DNA from: an uncultured Actinomycetes bacterium
GTDB taxonomy: Bacteria > Actinomycetota > Actinomycetes > Nanopelagicales > Nanopelagicaceae
Direction: 5' to 3'
Assembly: GCA_903890345.1 (NCBI GenBank)
Contig: CAITAV010000179.1
Location: 1 to 20,417, forward strand
Length of the DNA stretch: 20,417 bases
Part shown: positions 7,719 through 15,018 of the stretch, piece after piece
Layout: each line of letters opens with the position of its first letter
Numbering within the stretch: position 1 is the first letter of the stretch
Program-made: the position numbers and the translations under genes
The notes under the pieces: model-generated
The model's database searches: none
What the model was told of the DNA's origin: nothing
The model's input: the letters and a program-made list of their open reading frames with translations, nothing else

Positions 7719-9614
7719 CTAGCCTACTGTGATGGTTACTACGGTGCCACGTAAAACCTTCGCGCCTACCTTCGGAGATACATTAGTTACGTTCTTAACG
7801 CTTTTCTTTCCCATACTTCGAACTTTAACTTTGAGACCGAGGTCCTTTAGTGCAGCGATTGCCTTGGAAGTTTCAATTGAATAAACATTTGGAATAAATA
7901 CAAACTTTGAACCTTTAGAAACAACAAGAGTGATTGTGGAACCCTTTGGAGCGCTCACGAGACCAGCTGGAATCTGCGAGATCACAGCACCTGCAGCAAT
8001 TGTTTCGCTGTATGCAAATGAACTCTCCACATTGAATCCAGCATCAGTTAACTCATTCTGAGCTTGATCTCCACTTTGACCCACATAAGTTGTATACGCA
8101 ATTTCTTCGACGCCTTTACTTACAAGAATGGTAACTGGGGTATCACGTTTTACTTTTTGACCATTAGATGGATTGGATGAAATGACTAAACCTTTTGGAA
8201 TAGTTGAATTGAATTCTTCTGTAATTCCCGCAGATTTCAGTGGTTGGTTGGTCAAGGTTTTTATTGCAACTTCAGGCGTGAGTCCCGTAAGAACTGGGAT
8301 CACATAGCGTTCTTGTCCTTTAGAAATAACTAACTTAACAACTCCGCCAGTATCAACTTTTCCACCACCACTGGGATCTGATTCCAAGATTCTGCCCGCT
8401 TCGATTTCTTCATCAAAGCGTTTCTCGATAACTTCAGAACTTAAACCAAGTGGAGTGAGTGCTGCATTTGCTTCATCAAGGCTGGCGCCAACAACTGATG
8501 GAACAACGATGCGCGAACCTGGACCGATTAGTGCGTACCAACCACCGATACCAAGGGCTACGGCGAGAAGTACAGCGATTATGCGATTTCTGCGAACTCG
8601 TTTACTAATGCGTCGTTTAGTTCCAGCCGTAAGTTCGCGCACGGGTTTTTCTTGCGTAAGTTCTTTAACAGGTTCGGCTTTACTCTTCTTCAACTTTGAA
8701 CGTGAAGGTTTTTCAGAAATTTTCTGCATTGGAATATCTAATTCAAGACTGAGTTGATTTCGCTTGGGATCTAGCGAGCGGGCGATATCTTGGATTGCGG
8801 CAAGAAATATTCCGGCATCTCGTGGGCGTTCATCGGGATTAGCACTAGTTGCCGAGAAAATAAGTTCATCTAGTTCTTTTGGAATATCTGATCTGCTTTG
8901 GCTTACGCGAGGGACTCGATTGTTGACATGCATGTATGCAATTTGAATGGGGCTATCACCTGAAAAAGGTTTTTCTCCAACAAGTAATTCATAGGCAAGT
9001 ATTCCCGTGGAATACACATCACTTCGTGAATCTGAAATTCCACGTTGCACTTGCTCGGGGGATAGATAGGAAACGCTGCCGAGAACAACGCTTGATTCAG
9101 CAGTTAAGGTACTTCCGATAAGTGCTCCATGAGCCAAACCAAAGTCTGCAATCTTTATTCGTCCGTCATGAGAAATCAATATATTTTCAGGTTTGATATC
9201 CCTGTGAATGATTCCTAATTTGTGTGCGGCAGCGAGTGCTCCCAATATTGCTGTCAGATACTGCAACGTCTGGGCAATTCCAAATTTTCCAGATTCTTCT
9301 AAATATTCACGAAGAGTATTTCCTTCGACCATTTCCATGACAATAAAAACCGCTGGAACACCATTTGTGTTCCAGCCTTGATCTTGCACAGATACTGCGT
9401 TGGGATGCGTAAGTGCTGCGGCGGCTTTTGCTTCACGAATAAATCTATTAACGAATGCTTCATCTTGAGCAAGATGAGGATGCATTATTTTGACTGCAAC
9501 TTTTCTATCTAATCGCGTATCAAGAGCTGAATAAATACTCGCCATACCGCCTTGAGCTATCTGGGAGATGAGTTGATAACGCCCATCAATGAGTTCACCG
9601 GATAGATCAGACAC
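7719..9614 (-). CDS. Membrane Ser/Thr protein kinase with four PASTA domains (PknB/PknL type)
   Basis: Single-pass membrane kinase with cytosolic catalytic domain and extracellular sensor; PASTA modules in this family bind peptidoglycan fragments and regulate growth and cell-wall synthesis. The kinase domain spans about residues 13-277. It has the glycine loop IAQGGMASIY, Lys42, Glu61, HRDIKPEN (137-144, catalytic Asp139), DFG (157-159) and a YLSPEQ P+1 region, so it should be active. A basic, possibly flexible linker (about 300-344) contains a near-repeat PVKELT/PVRELT. One membrane helix covers about 345-363, followed by four PASTA repeats of about 66 residues to the C-terminus at 631. The start is GTG, with a -10-like hexamer 6 bases upstream and no Shine-Dalgarno. 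It heads the operon with nfo, an EamA transporter and ltaE. Nearby class II DAHP synthase and prenyl synthase genes recall the M. tuberculosis pknL neighbourhood. Confidence 0.95.
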   Translation of the reverse strand: MSDLSGELIDGRYQLISQIAQGGMASIYSALDTRLDRKVAVKIMHPHLAQDEAFVNRFIREAKAAAALTHPNAVSVQDQGWNTNGVPAVFIVMEMVEGNTLREYLEESGKFGIAQTLQYLTAILGALAAAHKLGIIHRDIKPENILISHDGRIKIADFGLAHGALIGSTLTAESSVVLGSVSYLSPEQVQRGISDSRSDVYSTGILAYELLVGEKPFSGDSPIQIAYMHVNNRVPRVSQSRSDIPKELDELIFSATSANPDERPRDAGIFLAAIQDIARSLDPKRNQLSLELDIPMQKISEKPSRSKLKKSKAEPVKELTQEKPVRELTAGTKRRISKRVRRNRIIAVLLAVALGIGGWYALIGPGSRIVVPSVVGASLDEANAALTPLGLSSEVIEKRFDEEIEAGRILESDPSGGGKVDTGGVVKLVISKGQERYVIPVLTGLTPEVAIKTLTNQPLKSAGITEEFNSTIPKGLVISSNPSNGQKVKRDTPVTILVSKGVEEIAYTTYVGQSGDQAQNELTDAGFNVESSFAYSETIAAGAVISQIPAGLVSAPKGSTITLVVSKGSKFVFIPNVYSIETSKAIAALKDLGLKVKVRSMGKKSVKNVTNVSPKVGAKVLRGTVVTITVG

Positions 9615-9620
9615 GTAGAA

Positions 9621-9626
9621 ATCTTA
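9621..9626 (-). promoter_or_regulatory. Putative -10 element for the leaderless kinase operon
   Basis: TAAGAT on the minus strand is followed by 6 bases and then the GTG start of the PASTA kinase. No Shine-Dalgarno and no clear -35 are present. The 51-base gap 9615-9665 otherwise holds only a GC-rich GGCGCGCC palindrome, with no T-run behind it. Confidence 0.4.
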
Positions 9627-9665
9627 GATAACAGCCCACAGATACGCAGGCGTGGCGCGCCCAAT

Positions 9666-10205
9666 TTATGCCGTGGTGATAATGAAATCAGCGTTATCTC
9701 TAGCACCACTATCTGCAAAATGTTGGCTCTGTAACTCCTGCCACGCTTTCATTTCCTCGGCGATGTGATGGCCATCTCGATTTAATACTCGCTGCACACC
9801 AAGTTGTGGATCAATATCCATCCAGATCGTGATTGCTTTGTGCTCACGAATTACTTCTTGCGCACTTCCTACACCTTCAATTATGAGTATTTCCTTAGGT
9901 TCTAAGGTTCGAAGATCGCCATATCTAGATAATGCCCAATCGTAAATCTGCATCGATGTAGATTTTTTCTGCGCATGAGCGCTTGCAATGGTTTCCAAAT
10001 CATTCGTTAACTTCTCACCAAGTGCGTTTGTCCAACCGTCGTATATATCGTCTAATCCAAGAAGATTAATTTCGCGCGTGGTGCTAAAAAAAAGATATAA
10101 ATCTTTAGCCAATGTGCTTTTCCCACCACCTGCCGGACCATCTATTGCAATGAGATGGGGGCCAGAGGCTGAAAGTAAATCAGTGAGCGCTTCGGTGAGA
10201 TTCAT
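9666..10205 (-). CDS. P-loop small-molecule kinase (uridine kinase-like), candidate vitamin kinase
   Basis: Small cytosolic P-loop NTPase of about 179 residues. Walker A is GPAGGGKST, close to the N-terminus. GLDDIYDGW follows where uridine kinase and nicotinamide riboside kinase relatives place their DD(F/Y)Y substrate motif, and LIIEGVGS is a Walker B-like strand. The C-terminal part has WMDIDPQLGVQRVLNRDG and a tryptophan/histidine-rich helix ending in ADFIITT, typical of uncharacterised uridine kinase-like proteins. ATG at 10205 is chosen because GGAAG lies 7 bases upstream; an ATG at 10223 is possible and adds six residues. The gene overlaps the end of the PnuC-family transporter by 26 bases, so it belongs to the same TPP-riboswitch transcript. 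A role in phosphorylating the imported vitamin is inferred from context; the true substrate is unknown. Confidence 0.75.
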   Translation of the reverse strand: MNLTEALTDLLSASGPHLIAIDGPAGGGKSTLAKDLYLFFSTTREINLLGLDDIYDGWTNALGEKLTNDLETIASAHAQKKSTSMQIYDWALSRYGDLRTLEPKEILIIEGVGSAQEVIREHKAITIWMDIDPQLGVQRVLNRDGHHIAEEMKAWQELQSQHFADSGARDNADFIITTA

Positions 10206-10761
10206 ACCAACGCTTCCATCCAATCAGGGCAATCACTGTGAATGCTGCGTATAAAACAGCCGTGAACCAATATCCCAAAACCGCGTATTGAATTGTGGCC
10301 AAAAGATCTATAGCAAACCAGAGTGGCCAAGCCTCGTATTTTTCATAAACCATTATTGCTTGCGCAAAGAAACTTCCAAGGAAAATTAGCGCATCAGACC
10401 AGGTTGCAGCAGCTCCCATGTTTTGAAGTAATGGCGTGAGCGCAATAAATGAAAGCACTAATCCTGCTGCCCACATTGCTCGGTGTTTAGTCGATAACGA
10501 AGAGGGCACTGCGCCTTTAGGGCCCCATCCGAACCATCCCCAGATCGCTGCAGCAATAAAAACTATTTGAAGTGCAGCGCTAGCGAATAGATCTGCTTGA
10601 TAGAAAAAGATTGCATAGAGAGCGCTGCTTAGTGCCCACCATGGCCACGTAATTCTTTTGGCAGTAACTCCAAGTCCAACGCCAATAAAAGATGTGATTG
10701 CTGCAATGAATTCAAGAATTGAAACTTCATAGCCCCATGCTGTAAATAAAATGGTTGACAT
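10180..10761 (-). CDS. pnuT: PnuC-family vitamin transporter under TPP riboswitch, probable thiamine importer PnuT
   Basis: Inner-membrane protein of 193 residues with about seven hydrophobic helices. It has the PnuC-family pattern: an N-terminal helix ILEFIAAITSFIGVGLGV, then ITWPWWALSSALYAIFFY, the tryptophan-rich IWGWFGWG, and IQYAVLGYWFTAVLYAAFTV near the end. PnuC proteins move nicotinamide riboside by facilitated diffusion, and variants exist for thiamine (PnuT) and riboflavin (PnuX). The choice of PnuT rests on the TPP riboswitch directly in front of it, not on residues that I can assign to thiamine binding. The start is the ATG at 10761, with GGAAGG at 10771-10776 as Shine-Dalgarno and 9 bases of spacing; a TTG one codon upstream is less likely. 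The kinase gene downstream overlaps it. Confidence 0.85.
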   Translation of the reverse strand: MSTILFTAWGYEVSILEFIAAITSFIGVGLGVTAKRITWPWWALSSALYAIFFYQADLFASAALQIVFIAAAIWGWFGWGPKGAVPSSLSTKHRAMWAAGLVLSFIALTPLLQNMGAAATWSDALIFLGSFFAQAIMVYEKYEAWPLWFAIDLLATIQYAVLGYWFTAVLYAAFTVIALIGWKRWYESHRSAH

Positions 10762-10764
10762 CAA

Positions 10765-10850
10765 AGTGTTCCTTCCACATCCGCATTACCGGACGGGTCT
10801 AGCGGTCGATCTGAATTTCAGATCCTCTCAGCCACCGTGGCTCCCGCACT
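10765..10850 (-). ncRNA. TPP riboswitch (THI element)
   Basis: On the minus strand the leader carries the TPP aptamer core. P1 can form between AGTG (10850-10847) and CACT (10768-10765). P3 is AGCCA-CGG-TGGCT (10842-10830), overlapping the invariant CTGAGA (10831-10826). A perfect hairpin at 10824-10808 is the variable P3a arm. The second conserved block, ACCCGTCCGGTAATGCGGA, includes the TAATGC loop closed by P4 (TCCG 10793-10790 with CGGA 10783-10780). It ends in GGAAGG (10776-10771), which is also the Shine-Dalgarno of the gene behind it. TPP binding would close P1 and bury this site, so control is probably at translation initiation. There is no room for a terminator between aptamer and ATG. 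Confidence 0.92.
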
Positions 10851-10854
10851 GCTA

Positions 10855-10860
10855 ACTATA
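10855..10860 (-). promoter_or_regulatory. Putative -10 element for the riboswitch transcript
   Basis: TATAGT on the minus strand matches the consensus in five of six bases. It would start transcription about 10849-10850, where the P1 strand of the aptamer begins. The -35 region would be CTGCAA (10883-10878), inside the end of crtB. This gives the riboswitch operon its own promoter, separate from the crt operon. Confidence 0.55.
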
Positions 10861-10872
10861 GGAGGGAAAAAC

Positions 10873-11772
10873 CTATCTTGCAGATATTGCGCGAATAAAT
10901 GCTGGAAGTGCAACCCGTATACGACGCGCCGTAGAAGTTTTGGCGCGTTTATTAAATACGTCATATCCAATCTTTTCGACTTCATCAACAATGCCACAAT
11001 ACAAAGTGCTGGCAGCAGTTATACATGGGCGGCTTGATTCTTCAAGCAGAGCGATTCCAGGTTCGGCTTCTCGTTGCAATTGACGGACCCGTTCAATTTG
11101 AAATTTAAGGGCCGCAATTATCTGTGGAGTGAGTTTTCTTTCATAAAGCATTTCCTTAGTCACTCCGAATTGTGCGAGTTCATCTAGCGGAAGATAAATG
11201 CGACCGCGGTCGAGATCTTCGCCGACATCTCGAATAAAGTTCGCGAGCTGGAAAGCGATTCCCAATTTCTTTGCGGGTTCGTAAGCACCATCTGAGAGCG
11301 GACCCAAAATTGGAACCATCTGTAAGCCAATAACTGCTGCCGAACCGTATACATATTCCATTAAATCTTCATAGGTTTTGTACGTACCTACAGTGAGATC
11401 CATTGTCATTGAGTGCAAGAAATCTACGAAGTGTTGTTGTGGAATATTAAATCTGCGAACAGTATCAATCAGGGCTGCACCTACGTGATCGGTACTTATT
11501 CCCGTTGAAATGGATGCAAGCACCGAGTCACCCCAAGTTTTTAATTGGAGTGCTTTTTCTTGATCACTTAAAGTTGATGCAAGATCATCAACAATTTCAT
11601 CGGCATAACGCGCAAAACCATAAAGAGCGTGAACGAATGGACGTTTGTGCGCTGGCAATAAGAGAGTAGCTAGATAGTAAGTTTTTCCATGCAATGAATT
11701 AAGGCGCTTGCACTCTTCATAGGACGCACGCAGTGCCGTTCCCTGAATTCCAGCAGCATCTAACTCGTTCAT
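10873..11772 (-). CDS. crtB: Phytoene synthase
   Basis: Condenses two GGPP molecules to 15-cis-phytoene, the first committed step of C40 carotenoid synthesis. The 299 residues form the all-alpha squalene/phytoene synthase fold. The two aspartate-rich motifs that bind diphosphate-magnesium are DEIVDD (Asp58, Asp62, Asp63) and RDVGEDLDRGRIYLP (Asp182, Asp186). HGKTYYLATLLLP (28-40) and YGFARYADEI (51-60) are also typical of phytoene rather than squalene synthases. The ATG follows the crtI stop with no gap, so translation is coupled within crtE-crtI-crtB. It is the last gene of that operon; the next promoter and the TPP riboswitch begin directly behind it. Confidence 0.95.
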   Translation of the reverse strand: MNELDAAGIQGTALRASYEECKRLNSLHGKTYYLATLLLPAHKRPFVHALYGFARYADEIVDDLASTLSDQEKALQLKTWGDSVLASISTGISTDHVGAALIDTVRRFNIPQQHFVDFLHSMTMDLTVGTYKTYEDLMEYVYGSAAVIGLQMVPILGPLSDGAYEPAKKLGIAFQLANFIRDVGEDLDRGRIYLPLDELAQFGVTKEMLYERKLTPQIIAALKFQIERVRQLQREAEPGIALLEESSRPCITAASTLYCGIVDEVEKIGYDVFNKRAKTSTARRIRVALPAFIRAISAR

Positions 11773-13257
11773 TTACTTAACTGGTCCAACAATTCTTTCT
11801 GCTGCTAAGCGACCTGAGATCAAAACCATTGGTACACCCACACCTGGTTGTGTTCCAGAGCCCGTGAAGACAACATTTTCAAAACCGCTGGCCATATTGC
11901 GTGGTCTAAATGGACCTGTTTGGAAAAATGTATGAGCACTTGCAAATGGCGCACCGCGTTCCATTCCGCGATCTTGCCAATCAAGGGGAGTAGTCATCAC
12001 TTCTGTTTCGATGCCATCTGAAAAGTTGGTGTATCCACGATCTTCTAGAGTTTTAATCATGTGATCGCGATAAGGGCCTGCTTGTTTCTTCCAATCAATA
12101 TCAGCATCTAAATTTGGAGTCGGATACAAGATGTAATAAGACTCTTTACCGGCAGGTGCTAGTGATGGGTCATCTTTTGTAGGAATTGTAACGAGCACGC
12201 TTGGATCGCTCATCAATGTTTTCTTATTGATAAGTTCATCAAAAACGCCATCCCATGAATCACCAAAGTGAATATTGTGATGAGCTACATGGTCATATTT
12301 TTTCGAAGAACCAACGAGCAAAGTGGCACACGATGGGGAGTAGCGAAGACGCTTGACCGACAATGGAGTTTTTCCAAGTAATTCACGCCATGCAACTGGT
12401 AGATCAGGGTTAAGAACAAGGGCGTCACACTCAATGCGTTGGCCAGTGTTGGTGATGACTGCTTTTGCTCGTGAATTAGAGGTTTCGATTTTTTCAACTG
12501 AGGTGTTGTAGATAAATTCAACGCCGTGCTTTTGTGCAGCAGCAGCAAGGGCTCTAGGAACTGCGTGCATTCCACCCTTAGGGAAAAAGACTCCATTGAC
12601 CGAATCCATGTAAGCAATAACAGCGTAGATAGCGAGTGCTTGTTGAGGGCTTACTCCGGCATACATTGCCTGGAATGAATAAACCTTTTGAAGGCGTGGA
12701 TCTTTCATGAATTGATTTACTTTTGGAGATAGACGTCTAAAGCCACCTAGTGCAATCAAACGTGCCAAGTTCGGAGTCAACAAGTTAAGTGGTGAATCAA
12801 TATTTCTGTCAATGAAGTCATTCATCTCGTACTTGTACAGTTTGGTAACGAAATCTACGTAGCGACGGTATCCCGCAGCTTCACTAGAACTAACTGTGCG
12901 AGCAATTTCTGCTTCCATCTCTTCAGTATTTGCGTGCACGTCAATTTGTGAACCATCTGCATAGAACGCACGGTACAAAGGTTTTACGGGAGTTAGCTCA
13001 AGCCAATCCTGTAACTCTTCGCCAACGCTATTAAATGCATCATTGATAAGAGATGGCATCGTTAAAACTGATGGGCCAGTATCAAATGCGTAGCCATCTT
13101 TATTGAGCAAACCATTTCGTCCGCCCGGAACACTTTCACGTTCGATCACAGTTACTTTGCGACCAGCACCTGCCAAGCGAAGAGCAGTACTTAATCCGGC
13201 AAGGCCAGCTCCAACTACGACAACATGATCTGTTGGGCCTTTGACACGCTTAGTCAT
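11773..13257 (-). CDS. crtI: Phytoene desaturase (CrtI type)
   Basis: FAD-dependent desaturase and isomerase that takes phytoene through stepwise dehydrogenation, most likely to lycopene. The 494-residue length is standard for CrtI. The N-terminal dinucleotide fold is VVVVGAGLAGLSTALRLAG (residues 12-30) with the ribose-binding Glu39 and the adjacent PGGRNG. The bacterial CrtI C-terminal signature FTGSGTQPGVGVPMVLISG closes the FAD site. Segments such as DTGPSVLTMP (about 77-86) and PKGGMHAVPRAL confirm the family. How many desaturation steps it performs cannot be read from sequence. Its ATG overlaps the crtE stop by one base (TAATG), and crtB follows immediately. Confidence 0.95.
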   Translation of the reverse strand: MTKRVKGPTDHVVVVGAGLAGLSTALRLAGAGRKVTVIERESVPGGRNGLLNKDGYAFDTGPSVLTMPSLINDAFNSVGEELQDWLELTPVKPLYRAFYADGSQIDVHANTEEMEAEIARTVSSSEAAGYRRYVDFVTKLYKYEMNDFIDRNIDSPLNLLTPNLARLIALGGFRRLSPKVNQFMKDPRLQKVYSFQAMYAGVSPQQALAIYAVIAYMDSVNGVFFPKGGMHAVPRALAAAAQKHGVEFIYNTSVEKIETSNSRAKAVITNTGQRIECDALVLNPDLPVAWRELLGKTPLSVKRLRYSPSCATLLVGSSKKYDHVAHHNIHFGDSWDGVFDELINKKTLMSDPSVLVTIPTKDDPSLAPAGKESYYILYPTPNLDADIDWKKQAGPYRDHMIKTLEDRGYTNFSDGIETEVMTTPLDWQDRGMERGAPFASAHTFFQTGPFRPRNMASGFENVVFTGSGTQPGVGVPMVLISGRLAAERIVGPVK

Positions 13258-14342
13258 TAGAGATTCCTCTTCGTAGCGATGATTGCAAGTTCTTCTAAAA
13301 CTTGACGAGCTTGGGTTGTGATTGCGGTGGTTTCAAGTGCTTGCGTGGCAGTGTTTGTTAGATTCGTAATGAGAGTTTCTACATGCTCTGGCGCGCCTGA
13401 ATCTGAGATGATTTGTCGCAAAGTAGCGATCCCCTTGGCATCTAGATCTGGTTTACCAAATTGGGATTCAAACTCTTTGATATCAGCAGCGCTCATTGAT
13501 TCTTGTGCCATTGCAACAAGAACTGTGCGCTTTCCTTCGCGAAGATCATCACCAGCTGGTTTGCCCGTTAACTCTGGATCTCCAAATACGCCAAGTAAAT
13601 CATCACGTAATTGAAATGCTTCACCTAGTGGCAATCCATAAGCAGAATAATGTGATGTCACTTGTGCGAAATGGTCCTTATCTGTAGTTGCAAGAGAAGC
13701 TCCGAAATGAAGTGGACGCTCAATTGTGTATTTGCCAGATTTGTAACGCGCGATTGTCAGTGCACGTTCTACGGTGTGCGAACTTCTCGTTTGTTCGTAT
13801 ATATCTAGGAATTGTCCAGCCATGAGTTCAACGCGCATTTCATCGTGTACTGCCAGAACTTGAGGCAGTAAGTTGTTGTTGATTCCACTTTGATGAAGTG
13901 CAAGGTCTGAATATACGAGGGCAAGATCACCCAAAAGAATTGCTGCAGCTTGTCCAAAACCAACCGAAGAGCCGACTGCACTCTCCTTTGAATGTAATTT
14001 TTCAAAGTGTTTATGAATCGCTGGCTTTCCTCGACGAGTATCAGATCCATCCATCAAGTCATCGTGGATGAGTGCACATGCTTGTAATAATTCAAGACTT
14101 GCACATGCACGAATAACTTCTTGGCTATGCGTACCGCCGGCGCCGATAAATCCAAAGTACGCAAAGAGTGGACGCAATCTCTTTCCACCATCTAATAGAA
14201 ATGATGAGAGCGCATCTGATGCGGGCGTGAGTTCACTGCCGATGGATTCTAAATAAGTTTTTTGGGCGCTTAGAAAAGTTGCGAGCTCGCCCTCAATTAG
14301 CGTGCGAATCGCAGCAGGTGTTGCACTATTCTCATTAGCCAC
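13257..14342 (-). CDS. crtE: Geranylgeranyl diphosphate synthase (polyprenyl synthetase)
   Basis: Builds GGPP from IPP and shorter allylic diphosphates, supplying crtB in the same operon. The 361 residues match actinobacterial GGPP synthases. GGKRLRP (52-58), the first aspartate-rich motif DDLMD (94-98) in ALIHDDLMDGSDTRRG, and the second motif region FQLRDDLLGVFGD around Asp247/Asp248 are all intact. A Gly in place of the last Asp of motif 2 is common in actinobacterial homologues. The start is GTG at 14342. It is preceded by a full promoter with the -10 ending 6 bases upstream and no Shine-Dalgarno, so a leaderless mRNA is likely. It diverges from the CDP-alcohol phosphatidyltransferase gene. 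Product chain length (C20) is inferred from the partner genes. Confidence 0.93.
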   Translation of the reverse strand: MANENSATPAAIRTLIEGELATFLSAQKTYLESIGSELTPASDALSSFLLDGGKRLRPLFAYFGFIGAGGTHSQEVIRACASLELLQACALIHDDLMDGSDTRRGKPAIHKHFEKLHSKESAVGSSVGFGQAAAILLGDLALVYSDLALHQSGINNNLLPQVLAVHDEMRVELMAGQFLDIYEQTRSSHTVERALTIARYKSGKYTIERPLHFGASLATTDKDHFAQVTSHYSAYGLPLGEAFQLRDDLLGVFGDPELTGKPAGDDLREGKRTVLVAMAQESMSAADIKEFESQFGKPDLDAKGIATLRQIISDSGAPEHVETLITNLTNTATQALETTAITTQARQVLEELAIIATKRNL

Positions 14343-14377
14343 GCGGTAACGGTACCCTGCGTCTTACTCCTAGTCAT
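14343..14377 (-). promoter_or_regulatory. Promoter of the crtE-crtI-crtB operon (leaderless)
   Basis: On the minus strand ATGACT (14377-14372, four of six to TTGACA) is followed by a 17-base spacer and TACCGT (14354-14349). Six bases later comes the crtE GTG. This is the best complete -35/-10 pair in the window and puts the transcript start at the start codon. Confidence 0.55.
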
Positions 14378-14391
14378 TTTAAGAAAGGTCC

Positions 14392-15018
14392 ATGTCAGTG
14401 ATTACGCGCGAGCAATTTAGAGATCAATGGAGTGAACTCCATAACTCTGCGCCAACAACTGGCATTGTGGGCAGATGGCTCTCAATTTCATACAGATTTG
14501 GGTTGCTCTGCACGTTACTTCGAATAACGCCAAATGTTTTGACCACTTTGGGATTAGTAAGTGCGATAGGCGTAGCGCTCACATCGCAATCCCTGTGGGC
14601 TATAGCACTGATTGTGATCTCTTTATTTTTTGATGGCATTGATGGAAGTGTGGCAATTTTCCAAAATCGAACTTCGAATTGGGGAGCACTACTTGATTCA
14701 GTCGTTGATCGAATCAGTGAAGCGCTCTGGCTCTATGCACTTTATGTCATTGGTGTTCCAGCGTATTTGTGCATCGCGTTGTGGCTCGTTGCATCAATAC
14801 AGGAATATATGCGCGCACGAGTTTCATCTCTAGGAGTTAAAGACCTCGGACTCGTAACCATTACAGAAAGACCAGTGCGCGCAAGTTTTATTTTTATAGT
14901 GTTAATTGCGTGGCACTTAGATCTGCCGGGCATCGAAATTGCAACGTGGGTATTTCTTGGAGCGTCACTATTTAGTGCAGTAAGCGTGATGCGTTTTGCG
15001 TATTCCCGATTGCGTTAG
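14392..15018 (+). CDS. CDP-alcohol phosphatidyltransferase family protein with variant motif
   Basis: Integral membrane enzyme of 208 residues. The family transfers a phosphatidyl (or similar) group from a CDP-linked donor to an alcohol, as in phospholipid head-group synthesis. The CDP-binding signature is at residues 81-106: Asp81, Asp84, Gly85, Ala88, Gly98, Asp102 and Asp106 are in register (DGIDGSVA, then GALLDSVVD). Position 89, normally Arg after the Ala, is Ile. Hydrophobic helices flank the motif on both sides, and LLRITPNVLTTLGL precedes it as in other members. A short AAAGG precedes the ATG with only 3 bases of spacing. It lies alone on the plus strand between two carotenoid operons and overlaps the convergent desaturase gene by 47 bases. 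The alcohol substrate is unknown; a lipid-anchoring or head-group role is possible. Confidence 0.85.
   Translation: MSVITREQFRDQWSELHNSAPTTGIVGRWLSISYRFGLLCTLLRITPNVLTTLGLVSAIGVALTSQSLWAIALIVISLFFDGIDGSVAIFQNRTSNWGALLDSVVDRISEALWLYALYVIGVPAYLCIALWLVASIQEYMRARVSSLGVKDLGLVTITERPVRASFIFIVLIAWHLDLPGIEIATWVFLGASLFSAVSVMRFAYSRLR

Noticed and set aside
9653..9660. GC-rich GGCGCGCC palindrome as a terminator behind the P-loop kinase gene
   Set aside because: It is only 8 bases, has no loop and no T-run follows on the minus strand.
10762..10764. TTG start for the PnuC-family gene
   Set aside because: The next codon is ATG with better spacing from GGAAGG; a one-residue TTG extension is not needed.
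10808..10824. 17-base near-perfect palindrome as an independent operator or repeat
   Set aside because: It falls exactly where the variable P3a arm of the TPP aptamer is expected, so the riboswitch explains it.
10837..11037. Plus-strand open frame over the riboswitch and the end of crtB
   Set aside because: It is antisense to well-supported features and its product shows no family pattern.
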